From the NCBI GenBank assembly GCA_015488565.1, contig WFNQ01000031.1, forward strand, positions 1 through 22,696: a stretch of DNA of 22,696 bases. Reading direction: 5' to 3'. Positions 7,903 to 16,259 of this stretch are shown piece after piece (position 1 is the stretch's first letter; every line of letters starts with the position of its first letter). A program made the translations under genes and the position numbers. A model generated the notes under the pieces. The model saw only the letters and a list, made by a program, of their open reading frames with translations, ran no database searches and was not told the DNA's origin. This stretch comes from Thiomicrorhabdus sp. GTDB taxonomy: Bacteria > Pseudomonadota > Gammaproteobacteria > Thiomicrospirales > Thiomicrospiraceae.

Positions 7903-9009
7903 GTGAAAAAATCGATTCGAGTTTTGATTGTTGATGATTCTGTTTTAGTTAGGCAAATGTTAGAAGAGATGCTGTCAGCCGATCCAGAAATAGAAGTGGT
8001 TGGTACGGCATTTGATCCTTTTGATGCACGTGAAAAAATTAAAGCTCTGCATCCTGATGTATTAACGCTCGATGTTGAAATGCCTAAAATGGATGGGGTG
8101 ACTTTTTTAAGAAACTTAATGAGACTACACCCTATGCCCGTGGTAATGGTTTCGACCTTAACGGAAAAAGGGGCGGATGTTACTTTTGAAGCGATGGACT
8201 TGGGTGCCGTTGATTTTGTAACCAAACCTAAGATTAACTTGGTCAATACCTTTGAAGCGTACACACAAGAAATTTGCAGTAAGATTAAAGTTGCTGCATT
8301 GGTTAAAAAACCGATGTTGGAGCGTCAATATAATCGTTATGTGGCTAACTTAAAGGCTCCGCCAGCCGTAGCTAAAGCGCATTTACCCCCCCCTAAATCT
8401 TCTGGTACGAGTTCGACAGGACGAAATTTAAGTCCCGCTAAACCGTCAAATAAAATAATTGCCCTTGGTGCCTCAACAGGGGGGACCGAAGCCATTAAAG
8501 AGGTTTTGATGAGATTGCCCGCCAGTACGCCAGCCATTGTGATTACCCAGCATATTCCCGCAACGTTTAGCCTACCTTTTGCAAAACGGATGAATACAGT
8601 CTCTGAAATGACGGTCTACCATGCCAAAGATGGGCAACCAATTCTATCGGGTAATGTTTATATTGCTCCGGGAGATAAGCACCTTATGGTGGTGAAAGAG
8701 GGAGGTGGGTATGTTTGTCGTTTAAATGATGGCCCGCCCGTTAATCGTCATAAGCCAGCGGTGGATGTAATGTTTCGCTCTGTTACTCAGAATGTTGGTG
8801 GCAATGCCATTTGTATTTTATTAACCGGAATGGGAGCAGATGGTGCAGTTGGTATGAAAGAGATGCAAGGTGTAAAGGCCGCAACGATTGCACAAGATGA
8901 AAGCTCAAGTGTGGTATGGGGTATGCCAGGCGAAGCGGTTAAGTTAGGTGCAGCAGACTATGTGTTGTCATTGGATAAAATTCCTGAGAAAATTTTGGAG
9001 TTGGTATAA
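7903..9009 (+). CDS. cheB: Chemotaxis protein-glutamate methylesterase CheB
   Basis: Removes receptor methyl groups and deamidates receptor glutamines; activity is controlled by phosphorylation of its receiver domain. The start codon is GTG (GTGAAAAAATCG) after AAGGA. 368 residues. The N-terminal receiver has D11-D12 (IVDDSVLVRQML) and phospho-acceptor D57 (LTLDVEMPKMDG). A linker at about 125-182 follows, then the catalytic domain with S191 (GASTGGTEAI), H217 (ITQHIPATFS) and D313 (LLTGMGADGA). The linker contains an 8-base C tract at 8386-8393 encoding part of P162-P164; slippage there would cut off the catalytic domain. Second gene of the cheR-cheB-mcp unit. Confidence 0.97.
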   Translation: MKKSIRVLIVDDSVLVRQMLEEMLSADPEIEVVGTAFDPFDAREKIKALHPDVLTLDVEMPKMDGVTFLRNLMRLHPMPVVMVSTLTEKGADVTFEAMDLGAVDFVTKPKINLVNTFEAYTQEICSKIKVAALVKKPMLERQYNRYVANLKAPPAVAKAHLPPPKSSGTSSTGRNLSPAKPSNKIIALGASTGGTEAIKEVLMRLPASTPAIVITQHIPATFSLPFAKRMNTVSEMTVYHAKDGQPILSGNVYIAPGDKHLMVVKEGGGYVCRLNDGPPVNRHKPAVDVMFRSVTQNVGGNAICILLTGMGADGAVGMKEMQGVKAATIAQDESSSVVWGMPGEAVKLGAADYVLSLDKIPEKILELV

Positions 9010-9071
9010 TTGCTTCTGGCATTAAACCTGCTTGCAAGTTATCAGTTTAAGACAATATTAGGATACGAAAC

Positions 9072-10334
9072 ATGCCATATATTATGACTGCATACTGGCC
9101 CGCTTGGCTTGCAACCTTAATTGGGGGAGGGGTAACGTTACTAGGCATTCCTTATTTGGGGTTTGTGATGGTGATATTGGTCTCTCTTGTCTGGGCTTTT
9201 ATGGTGGCAAAAGTTGCCAATGCGGAAGGCGCGTCTCCCGTTAAAACAGAAAGTGACACGATAAAACCTCAAGAGGTTGTTGTTTCCTCTCCTCATTTAA
9301 ATGAGGCAGTGGTCAGGGTCACAGTGGCCGATGAGTCTTTGCAGTTAATTATGAGTGATGTGGACTCTGTCGTCGCAAATGAGGTCGACGTTGTTCGGGA
9401 TGAATTGGATCAAATTAAAGGTTTGATTTCAGAATCAATTGAAACGCTTAATGGTAGCTTTTCAGGATTGCATGAGAAAACCCGAGCACAGTATGACTTG
9501 GTGTTAGCGTTGCTTGAAAATTTAGGGGGAGATGGTGGTAAAACGGATGAAATGAGCATTAAGCAGTTTTCAGTGGAAATTAAGGAAGTTTTGCAGTACC
9601 TAATCCACTTATTAATTGACACCAGTAACCGTAGTAACCAAACGGTGGCTAAAATTGATGAAATGGTTGGGCAGATTGAATCCATTTTCCATCTATTAGA
9701 GGATGTGAAAGGCATTGCCGATCAAACCAACTTATTGGCTTTAAATGCGGCCATTGAAGCCGCCAGAGCAGGTGAGGCGGGTCGTGGGTTTGCCGTGGTT
9801 GCCGATGAGGTTCGTAAGCTGTCCATTAATTCTAATGTATTGAATGAGCAAATTCGCAAACAAGCTGAAGCCGCTAAATCCATGGTAAATCAAGTGCGTA
9901 ATATCGTAAGTGAAACCGCAACGAAAGACATGGAACATGCTAACTCTTCTCAGGTAAAAATGAATAGTATGTTGTCTGAGTTGGATGAGATGAACAACGG
10001 TATTTCAAATAAGTTGGGTGATTTTTCAGGCATGATTACTGGTATAGAGAGCAGTGTTTCAGATGCGATGCGCTCTTTACAGTTTGAGGATATCGTGCGT
10101 CAGCTGGTTGATCAAGTGGCAAGTCATTTAGATAATCTAAATCAGTTCTCGAGTGAGATTAGTGAGTTTTTAGAGGAGAATCGTTTAAATCCAACAGTGG
10201 ATGAAAATGAGTATAAACAGCGAGTTGACGTGTTCCGTCAAAATATTCACCAAAAACGCAAAGAGATTGAAGATTCTAGAATGAAACGAGTAAATTTGGA
10301 TTCAATGGACGAAGGTGAAATTGAGTTGTTCTAA
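9072..10334 (+). CDS. Methyl-accepting chemotaxis protein with short N-terminal membrane hairpin
   Basis: A 420-residue chemoreceptor. The N-terminus has two closely spaced hydrophobic segments (about residues 10-28 and 29-47) with almost no periplasmic loop, so there is no external ligand domain. The conserved signalling tip lies at about residues 213-250 (IADQTNLLALNAAIEAARAG, then GRGFAVVADEVRKLS), within a helical coiled coil. The C-terminal part (MRSLQFEDIVRQLVDQVASHL) is typical of receptors in accessory chemosensory clusters. No C-terminal CheR-docking pentapeptide is seen (ends EGEIELF). AGGA precedes the ATG. It is the last gene of the cheR-cheB unit, followed by a strong terminator. 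The stimulus is unknown; a cytoplasmic or membrane-energy cue is possible. Confidence 0.93.
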   Translation: MPYIMTAYWPAWLATLIGGGVTLLGIPYLGFVMVILVSLVWAFMVAKVANAEGASPVKTESDTIKPQEVVVSSPHLNEAVVRVTVADESLQLIMSDVDSVVANEVDVVRDELDQIKGLISESIETLNGSFSGLHEKTRAQYDLVLALLENLGGDGGKTDEMSIKQFSVEIKEVLQYLIHLLIDTSNRSNQTVAKIDEMVGQIESIFHLLEDVKGIADQTNLLALNAAIEAARAGEAGRGFAVVADEVRKLSINSNVLNEQIRKQAEAAKSMVNQVRNIVSETATKDMEHANSSQVKMNSMLSELDEMNNGISNKLGDFSGMITGIESSVSDAMRSLQFEDIVRQLVDQVASHLDNLNQFSSEISEFLEENRLNPTVDENEYKQRVDVFRQNIHQKRKEIEDSRMKRVNLDSMDEGEIELF

Positions 10335-10370
10335 TTTAATTACGGTGTAACAAGTCCATTTAGTTCCCTT

Positions 10371-10400
10371 AAAAAGCCCTGTTTAAAATCAGGGCTTTTT
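10371..10400. terminator. Bidirectional intrinsic terminator between mcp and the small membrane protein gene
   Basis: A perfect 11-bp stem, AAAAAGCCCTG with CAGGGCTTTTT, closes an 8-base loop TTTAAAAT. The A/T flanks give a U-run in either direction. It lies between convergent genes ending at 10334 and 10405. Confidence 0.9.
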
Positions 10401-10404
10401 AAGA

Positions 10405-10668
10405 TTAAATCATATTTCCCATGTGATCATTCCAAAAGCTTCCAAAAATTAAGCTAAAGAAAATACCTGTACCACAAACGACATACCAATAACGGCGTAT
10501 CTTAATTTCTTCTTCAGTTTCTTCACTGTTACGATCTTTAAAAAAGATCAGTAATAAAGCAATAGCACCGATAAATCCAGCCACATTTGCTAAGTGGTGA
10601 ATGCCTGATAGCATAGAGCTAATGCCAAGTATTAAAATGATGGTGTAGGTAATCAGTAGTGGGCGCAT
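10405..10668 (-). CDS. Small hypothetical membrane protein
   Basis: An 87-residue protein that I do not recognise. Three hydrophobic segments are visible: about residues 4-21 (LLITYTIILILGISSML), 26-43 (LANVAGFIGAIALLLIFF) and 61-77 (YWYVVCGTGIFFSLIFG). Segments two and three are separated by a strongly charged loop (KDRNSEETEEEIKIRR), probably cytoplasmic by the positive-inside rule at its end. It stands alone, convergent to the chemoreceptor gene and sharing its terminator. The ATG is the first in the frame; no strong ribosome-binding site is seen. Function unknown. Its hydropathy and loop make it likely to be a real gene. Confidence 0.65.
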   Translation of the reverse strand: MRPLLITYTIILILGISSMLSGIHHLANVAGFIGAIALLLIFFKDRNSEETEEEIKIRRYWYVVCGTGIFFSLIFGSFWNDHMGNMI

Positions 10669-10781
10669 AATTGAATGTATTCCTCTTGATCGTTTTTAGA
10701 GTGTTTGAATTTTTTATGTTGCCTATTGTATTGAATTAAATAAGAGTTACGTATCTTTTTTTCAAAAAGATGGAGTGTGTC

Positions 10782-11099
10782 ATGTATAAAATAAGTTTTT
10801 TTGTTCCAGAGACGCATTTGGAAAGTGTGAAGTCAGCCATGTTTGTTGCGGGTGCCGGAAAAATAGGGCTATACGACTGTTGTGCATGGCAGGTAAAAGG
10901 GCAAGGGCAATTTCGTGCATTGGAGGGAAGCACGCCTTTTTTGGGCGAACAGAATCAAGTCGAGTCTGTGGAGGAGTATCGTGTTGAGATGGTCTGTGAT
11001 GAGGCATGCATACGCAAAGCGATTCAGGTACTGTTAGATACTCACCCTTATGAAACACCTGCTTATGATGTGATTAAAACCATTACGATATTTGACTGA
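10782..11099 (+). CDS. NIF3/YqfO C-terminal-like protein
   Basis: A 105-residue protein of the short NIF3-like family, often annotated as NGG1p-interacting factor NIF3 or YqfO. It corresponds to the CutA-like insert domain of longer Nif3 proteins. Family sequences visible: MYKISFFVPETHLESVKSAMF, then VAGAGKIGLYDCCAWQVKGQGQFR, and HPYETPAYDV at the end. It binds no known ligand with certainty; the biochemical role is not established. The ATG at 10782 is chosen over the in-frame ATG at 10770 because GGAG at 10772-10775 is ideally placed for it. The gene is monocistronic with its own terminator. Confidence 0.88.
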   Translation: MYKISFFVPETHLESVKSAMFVAGAGKIGLYDCCAWQVKGQGQFRALEGSTPFLGEQNQVESVEEYRVEMVCDEACIRKAIQVLLDTHPYETPAYDVIKTITIFD

Positions 11100-11126
11100 A
11101 AGGCCCCTAAGTTTAGGAACCTTTTT
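11099..11126 (+). terminator. Intrinsic terminator after the NIF3-like gene
   Basis: AAGG-CC-CCTA and TAGG-AA-CCTT pair around the loop AGTT with a 2x2 internal loop, followed by TTTTT. It lies directly after the stop codon. It may also affect the convergent FKBP gene ending at 11138. Confidence 0.6.
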
Positions 11127-11137
11127 GATGTGTGGGG

Positions 11138-11833
11138 TTATTTTTTAGGTGATTCAAAGTCGATTAATTCGATGGTAAAAATCAACGTTTGATTTGGACC
11201 GATGGCATCTCCAGCACCTTTTTCGCCATACGCCATATCAGAAGGAATATAGACCTCCCATTTAGAGCCAGGCTTCATTAGCTTTAACACTTCGCCCCAA
11301 CCTTTAATCACACTGCCCATTTGCAGTGTTAAAGGGGTTCCGCGCTGATAAGAGCTGTCAAACTCACTACCGTCCAATAGGGTGCCTCGGTAGTGTGCTG
11401 AGATGGTATCTTCTGGTGTTGGAGAATCGCCTTTCCCTTTGGTAAGCACTTTGTATTGAACGCCACTGTCTAACGTGACAACGCCTTCTTTTTTAGCATT
11501 CTCCGTTAAAAAAGCGTTACCTTCATCTAAGTTTTTTCGGGCAATTGTTTTTTGTTTTTCAAGCTGTTGCTTTTGCATGCGTTGCTTAACGGCATTAATC
11601 GACGACATCATCTCCTCTTCGCTTAACTTAAGATCACGGTTTTGTAGTGCATCTTCCAACCCAAGAGAGAAGGCTTTTACGTCAATTTCTAATCCCTGAT
11701 TGCGAAAGTTTTTAGCAATATCGGCTCCTAAGGTATAGCTCGCTTTTTGTTCAATCGTATTTAAAGCATGGTTATCAGCAAATACAGAGGGAGCTAATGC
11801 AAGGCCAAGAGAGATAAGTAAGATTTTTTTCAT
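11138..11833 (-). CDS. Periplasmic FKBP-type peptidyl-prolyl isomerase (Mip/FkpA-like)
   Basis: A 231-residue prolyl isomerase and chaperone expected in the periplasm. Signal peptide: MKKILLISLGLALAPSVFA, with cleavage likely before D20. An N-terminal helical dimerisation region follows (about 25-110: EQKASYTLGADIAKNFRNQGLEID... and the long MQKQQLEKQKTIARKN helix). The FKBP domain occupies about 120-228: VQYKVLTKGKG, SAHYRGTLLDGSEFDSSYQRG, VIKGWGEVLKLMKPGSKWEVYIPSDMAYG and LIFTIELIDF. The active-site aromatics and the D of EFDSS are kept. Mip- and FkpA-like proteins share this layout, so a single symbol is not given. It lies downstream of trxB on the same strand but is separated by a terminator. 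Confidence 0.95.
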   Translation of the reverse strand: MKKILLISLGLALAPSVFADNHALNTIEQKASYTLGADIAKNFRNQGLEIDVKAFSLGLEDALQNRDLKLSEEEMMSSINAVKQRMQKQQLEKQKTIARKNLDEGNAFLTENAKKEGVVTLDSGVQYKVLTKGKGDSPTPEDTISAHYRGTLLDGSEFDSSYQRGTPLTLQMGSVIKGWGEVLKLMKPGSKWEVYIPSDMAYGEKGAGDAIGPNQTLIFTIELIDFESPKK

Positions 11834-11915
11834 AATATTTTATTCCAAATTAATTTTTCGTCATCAATATAGGTTATTTTACTTAAAAAGTAAAATGAAT
11901 TTAGTTTTTAAAAAA

Positions 11916-11940
11916 CCACTCGAAAAGAGTGGCTTTTTTT
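11916..11940. terminator. Intrinsic terminator after trxB
   Basis: CCACTC and GAGTGG pair around GAAAA. A-runs precede and T-runs follow, so it can work in both directions; on the minus strand it lies 20 bases past the trxB stop and is followed by TTTTTT. Confidence 0.85.
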
Positions 11941-11959
11941 GTCAACTGTTTAGAGTGGG

Positions 11960-12907
11960 TTATAGATTATCTAGATATTTTTCAGCATCTAATGCTGCCA
12001 TGCACCCCGCACCTGCAGAGGTAATTGCTTGTTTATATTGTTGATCCATCACATCACCCGCCGCAAAAATACCAGGAATGGATGTTTGAGTTGCATTGCC
12101 CTGAAGGCCACTTTTTACTGTTAAATATCCGTGATCCATCTCCAGTTGACCATCAAAAATAGCCGTATTTGGACTGTGGCCAATGGCAATAAAAACACCA
12201 GATACGTCTATGTCTTTGGTCGAATCATCCTGCATACTTTTCAGGCGCATTCCTGTTACGCCCATATTATCACCAAGCACTTCATCTAAGGTTTGATTAA
12301 ACTCAATGGTAATATTGCCATTTTCGGCCTTTTCATGCAGTTGTTTGGCTAATATTTTTTCACAAGAAAATTTATCACGTCGGTGCACAATCGTGACTTC
12401 ATCGGCAATATTCGATAAATAGAGCGCTTCTTCAACGGCCGTGTTTCCGCCACCAATCACCGCTACTTTTTGATTACGGTAGAAAAATCCATCACAGGTC
12501 GCACAAGCCGAAACTCCTTTGCCTTTAAAGGCCTCTTCAGACTCAAGTCCTAGGTATTTGGCTGACGCCCCCGTGGCAATAATCAACGCATCACAGGTGT
12601 ATTCCCCAGAGTCGCCGATAAGCTTAAAGGGTTTCTCTGTGAGTTCAGCGGTGTGAATATGATCAAAAATGATTTCGGTATCAAAGCGTTCGGCGTGTTT
12701 TTGCATACGTTGCATTAAATCAGGTCCTGTTAAGCCTTCAGGATCCCCCGGCCAGTTATCCACTTCGGTGGTGGTGGTTAGTTGTCCACCTTGTTGCAGT
12801 CCTGTAATCATGACAGGCTCAAGATTTGCTCGTGCAGCATAAACGGCTGCGGTATAGCCAGCAGGTCCTGTGCCTAAAATCAGTAGTTTGCAATGCTTTG
12901 TTGCCAT
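11960..12907 (-). CDS. trxB: Thioredoxin reductase
   Basis: A 315-residue NADPH-dependent flavoenzyme that reduces thioredoxin. The FAD-binding GTGPAG is at 12-17 and the redox-active CATC at 135-138 (VSACATCDGFF). The NADPH-binding GGGNTA is at 152-157, followed by the HRRDKF stretch that reads the NADPH phosphate. The C-terminal FAD motif GIFAAGDVMD and QAITSAGAGCMAALDAEKYL complete the bacterial low-molecular-weight type. The ATG has AAGGAA about 8 bases upstream. It is divergent from ftsK. A perfect 16-bp palindrome with an extended -10 lies 38 bases before the start, and the transcript probably begins there. Confidence 0.97.
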   Translation of the reverse strand: MATKHCKLLILGTGPAGYTAAVYAARANLEPVMITGLQQGGQLTTTTEVDNWPGDPEGLTGPDLMQRMQKHAERFDTEIIFDHIHTAELTEKPFKLIGDSGEYTCDALIIATGASAKYLGLESEEAFKGKGVSACATCDGFFYRNQKVAVIGGGNTAVEEALYLSNIADEVTIVHRRDKFSCEKILAKQLHEKAENGNITIEFNQTLDEVLGDNMGVTGMRLKSMQDDSTKDIDVSGVFIAIGHSPNTAIFDGQLEMDHGYLTVKSGLQGNATQTSIPGIFAAGDVMDQQYKQAITSAGAGCMAALDAEKYLDNL

Positions 12908-12944
12908 TTGAAATTCCTTTTTATCTTTTTAATAGGGGGTTATG

Positions 12945-12960
12945 TGCTAAAATTTTAGCA
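12945..12960. promoter_or_regulatory. Perfect 16-bp palindrome with an extended -10 on both strands (trxB/ftsK divergent region)
   Basis: TGCTAAAATTTTAGCA is self-complementary. Each strand reads TG-C-TAAAAT, a good extended -10, so RNA polymerase could start trxB to the left and the long ftsK leader to the right. It could equally be a repressor operator lying on the trxB promoter. No matching -35 boxes stand out, as expected for extended -10 promoters. Confidence 0.5.
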
Positions 12961-13010
12961 GTTTTTTAGAAGGTCTCTAAAGAATATTGAGATTAAATTT
13001 CGACTAAAGA

Positions 13011-13102
13011 GGCCTTTGCATGAAAGGCATTACGGATAAAAAAGCAAAAACAGTGCTAATTTTATCTCTTTTCACACGCGCCTTTAACTATATGCAAAGG
13101 CC
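13011..13102. repeat. Nested inverted repeat (long hairpin) in the ftsK upstream region
   Basis: The outer arms GGCCTTTGCAT (13011-13021) and ATGCAAAGGCC (13092-13102) are perfectly complementary. Inside, AAAGGC (13023-13028) pairs with GCCTTT (13080-13085), and GATAAAA (13035-13041) with TTTTATC (13060-13066). Each half can also fold alone, as GCCTTT-GCATG-AAAGGC on the left and GCCTTT...AAAGGC on the right. It is either a miniature repeat element or a structured 5' leader of ftsK. Confidence 0.7.
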
Positions 13103-13133
13103 ACATTAAATAATAAAAAATTTAGAAGTTTTC

Positions 13134-15629
13134 ATGACGTTTAAACCAGCCAAGCCTAAAGTAAAGTCTTTAAAAGACAGTAAGCCCGATTTAAAAAAAA
13201 CGCCAGAGCGTACCGTTAGCACACAGTTTGCATGGATTATTAAAGATGGTGTGGTCTTAAGTTGTATTGGTTTGGCTTTTTTTCTTTTTATAGTGCTGTT
13301 CAGTTATAACCCAGAAGATCCGGGCTTTAGTTCTGTGAGCCGTGAAGGTGATATTTATAATTATGGTGGAAAAACTGGGGCGTGGCTCTCTTCAATGGTG
13401 CTGTACCTCTTTGGTGTGTTTGGCTTTTTGATTCCATTTGGCATTTTATTCGCGGGTTGGGTAACGCTTAAAATCCGTAGTGGTAATGAACTGGACTATG
13501 TCCGCTTTGTTCTGAGTTTATTTGGTTTAGTGTTGTTGATTACAGCGGGTTCGGGTCTGGCAAACCTATACTTAGAACCTCAAATGAGTTTGATTCAACT
13601 GCCTTATTCCGCAGGTGGCGTGTGGGGGTATGAGTTTAGTGGTTGGTTGGTTTCCAGTATTGATTTATTAGGAGCGACGCTTGTTTTATTAGTTTTGTTT
13701 GCCGTGGCTTTTAGCATGTTAACCAGTTGCTCTTGGTTAAAGATTTCAGAGTGGACAGGCCGATATGCTTGGAAAGCAGGATGCTTTTTAAAAGAGCACG
13801 TCAAATCGGTTTCATCAGAATTTAAAGATAAAAAGTTAATAAAAGAGCGTTTAAATAAGCAAGCTAAGTCGTCCTCGGCAGAGGCTGAAATTCAAGAATT
13901 AATCGAGGGAAACAAAAGCAATCATATCCAAAAAACAGTTGGAAAGCCGAGCACTCATTCTTTGAAAAAGATTATTACCGACAAATTGGCGACAAAAGTA
14001 AGTACTGCAGCCCGTACAGCAGAACCACTTAATCAAAATAAAGAGGGGGGGGGAGAATTATCGGAATCCAAAAAAACCTTTGCCTCTGAGGTTAAAATTG
14101 GTCAAAAACAACAAAGTCGTACAACGTTACCAATTGTTGAATCAGGAGACCTGCCTAACTTAACCTTATTGGATGAAGCGCCAGAATACGAAGATGGCTT
14201 TACAACCGAAGAGCTGTCCGCCTTATCCAGTTTATTAGAGCAACGACTCTTGGAGTTTGGTGTCACAGTTCAAGTCGAATCGGTACAGCCTGGCCCCGTG
14301 GTTACCCGTTTTGAAATACTGCCTGCCGCAGGGGTCAAAGTCAGTCAAATTAATAACCTCTCTAAAGATTTAGCGCGCGTTCTTTCCGTGCAGTCGGTTC
14401 GCGTGGTAGACGTGATTCCCGGTAAGGCCGTAGTGGGCATTGAAATTCCAAATGAACAGCGTGAAATTGTCGGGTTTAAAGAGGTGCTTACCTCAGAGCA
14501 GTTTCAATCGTCTAAATCGCCACTTACCATCGGATTAGGAAAAGACATCGCCGGTAATCCTGTGGTGGCAGACATTGCTAAAATGCCCCACCTATTAGTG
14601 GCAGGAACGACGGGATCGGGTAAATCAGTTGGTGTGAACAGCATGATTTTAAGCCTGCTGTATAAAAGCACCCCTGAGCAAGTGCGCATGATTATGGTTG
14701 ACCCTAAAATGCTGGAACTGTCGGTGTACGATGATATTCCGCATTTACTTACCCCCGTGGTAACGGATATGAGCGAGGCGGCCAATGCGCTTCGTTGGTG
14801 TGTGTTTGAGATGGATCGACGTTATCAGCTGATGGCAAAATTGGGGGTCAGAAATATCGCTGGCTATAATGAAAAAGTACAAAAAGCCATTGATGAAGGC
14901 AAACCCCTTATTGACCCTCTCTACCAGCAGGTTGCCAACTATGGTCATGAGCTGGGTGAGCAACCGCCCACATTAGAAACACTGCCTTTTATTGTTGTTG
15001 TGGTGGATGAATTTGCCGATATGATTATGGTTGTAGGAAAAGAGGTCGAACAGTTGATTGCTCGAATTGCACAAAAAGCACGTGCGGCGGGGATTCACCT
15101 TATTTTAGCGACCCAAAGACCCTCCGTAAACGTGATTACGGGACTGATTAAAGCCAATATTCCCACTCGTATCTCATTTATGGTCAGCACCAAAATTGAT
15201 TCTCGAACGATTTTAGATCAAGGCGGGGCGGAGCAGTTATTAGGTATGGGAGACATGCTTTTTCTCCCCCCTGGTTCAGGAAACCCAAAGCGAGTACATG
15301 GTGCATTTGTAAGCGATGAAGAGGTACATCGTGTAGCAAATTTTGTACGAAGTCAGGGGGCTCCCCAGTATTTAGAGGCCATTACACAAGGTGTCACAAG
15401 CCAAGGTGAAGGGGAGAGTGGGGATGCCGAGCAAGATGATTTGTACGATGCGGCCGTTGCATTTGTAACCGAAGGACGACGCGTCTCGATCTCTTCCGTA
15501 CAGCGACAGTTTAGAATTGGGTATAATCGTGCGGCGCGTATTGTCGAAGCAATGGAGTCTTCGGGCGTGATATCAACCTCTGGCCCGAATGGTAATCGTG
15601 AAGTGCTGGCACCTAAACCTCAGGAATAA
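13134..15629 (+). CDS. ftsK: DNA translocase FtsK
   Basis: Septum-anchored ATPase that pumps chromosome ends toward dif for XerCD recombination during division. 831 residues, at the short end of the family (E. coli has 1329), mainly through a short linker. The N-terminal third has four membrane segments (about 35-57, 80-110, 120-140 and 165-197). The charged linker of about 215-350 holds a 9-base G tract (14045-14053). Motor domain: Walker A GTTGSGKS near residue 490 and Walker B VVVVDEFADM near 620, then RAAGIHLILATQRPSVNVITG. The C-terminal gamma winged helix (about 767-825, SISSVQRQFRIGYNRAARIVE) reads KOPS-type sequences. The ribosome-binding site is weak (TAGAAG). lolA follows after 6 bases. 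Confidence 0.97.
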   Translation: MTFKPAKPKVKSLKDSKPDLKKTPERTVSTQFAWIIKDGVVLSCIGLAFFLFIVLFSYNPEDPGFSSVSREGDIYNYGGKTGAWLSSMVLYLFGVFGFLIPFGILFAGWVTLKIRSGNELDYVRFVLSLFGLVLLITAGSGLANLYLEPQMSLIQLPYSAGGVWGYEFSGWLVSSIDLLGATLVLLVLFAVAFSMLTSCSWLKISEWTGRYAWKAGCFLKEHVKSVSSEFKDKKLIKERLNKQAKSSSAEAEIQELIEGNKSNHIQKTVGKPSTHSLKKIITDKLATKVSTAARTAEPLNQNKEGGGELSESKKTFASEVKIGQKQQSRTTLPIVESGDLPNLTLLDEAPEYEDGFTTEELSALSSLLEQRLLEFGVTVQVESVQPGPVVTRFEILPAAGVKVSQINNLSKDLARVLSVQSVRVVDVIPGKAVVGIEIPNEQREIVGFKEVLTSEQFQSSKSPLTIGLGKDIAGNPVVADIAKMPHLLVAGTTGSGKSVGVNSMILSLLYKSTPEQVRMIMVDPKMLELSVYDDIPHLLTPVVTDMSEAANALRWCVFEMDRRYQLMAKLGVRNIAGYNEKVQKAIDEGKPLIDPLYQQVANYGHELGEQPPTLETLPFIVVVVDEFADMIMVVGKEVEQLIARIAQKARAAGIHLILATQRPSVNVITGLIKANIPTRISFMVSTKIDSRTILDQGGAEQLLGMGDMLFLPPGSGNPKRVHGAFVSDEEVHRVANFVRSQGAPQYLEAITQGVTSQGEGESGDAEQDDLYDAAVAFVTEGRRVSISSVQRQFRIGYNRAARIVEAMESSGVISTSGPNGNREVLAPKPQE

Positions 15630-15635
15630 GTAAAA

Positions 15636-16259
15636 ATGAAAGTAAGTAGTTATTTGCAAGCGGCTGTTTTTACAGGCGTTTTAAGTTGTTCAGCATGGGT
15701 GCAAGCACAACCTGTTTTACAAGCGTATGTGAACAACCTAAAAACCTTTAGTGCCGATTTTGAACAGATACAACCCGATGAAGCTGTATTTGCCATAAAT
15801 AAATCCGCAGGGCATTTTCAATTAAATCGACCCGGTCAGTTAGTCTGGCAGTACACCACGCCTACGCCTCAAAAGATTGTGATTGATGGCGTTAATTTAT
15901 GGGTATTTGATGAAGATTTAGATCAGGTGACGGTACGCCCTATTGAGGACATAAAAGGGGATATTCCTCTGAGCTGGATTTTATACAGTGAAAATATCGA
16001 AGATAAATTCACTATTTTAGACGCAGGGCATCGTAATGGCATGGATTGGTATAACTTAACGCCTAAAAACTCGACCTATTTTCAAAGCATTGAAGTGGGT
16101 ATGAAAGAGGGTGAAATGGCCGAAGTGTGGATGTATCAAACGGCAGATAACATTACCAAAGTACGTTTTTATAATATTGAATCCAATCTCGTGATTCCCC
16201 TAAAAAACTTTCAGTTTCATGTGCCAGAAGGGGTTGATTTGGTAGGTGAAGCGCTTTAA
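15636..16259 (+). CDS. lolA: Outer-membrane lipoprotein carrier protein LolA
   Basis: Periplasmic chaperone that carries lipoproteins from LolCDE to LolB at the outer membrane. 207 residues with a signal peptide MKVSSYLQAAVFTGVLSCSAWVQA, cleaved before Q25. The family core follows: LQAYVNNLKTFSADFEQI, SAGHFQLNRPGQLVWQYTTPTPQKIVIDGVNLWVFDEDLDQVTVRPI, with the conserved RPG and WVFD stretches, and LKNFQFHVPEGVDLVGE at the end. It lies 6 bases after ftsK and its stop overlaps the rarA start (TAATG), matching the conserved ftsK-lolA-rarA order of gammaproteobacteria and implying translational coupling. Confidence 0.96.
   Translation: MKVSSYLQAAVFTGVLSCSAWVQAQPVLQAYVNNLKTFSADFEQIQPDEAVFAINKSAGHFQLNRPGQLVWQYTTPTPQKIVIDGVNLWVFDEDLDQVTVRPIEDIKGDIPLSWILYSENIEDKFTILDAGHRNGMDWYNLTPKNSTYFQSIEVGMKEGEMAEVWMYQTADNITKVRFYNIESNLVIPLKNFQFHVPEGVDLVGEAL

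Noticed and set aside
14504..14785. 93-residue minus-strand frame
   Set aside because: Antisense of the FtsK motor domain.
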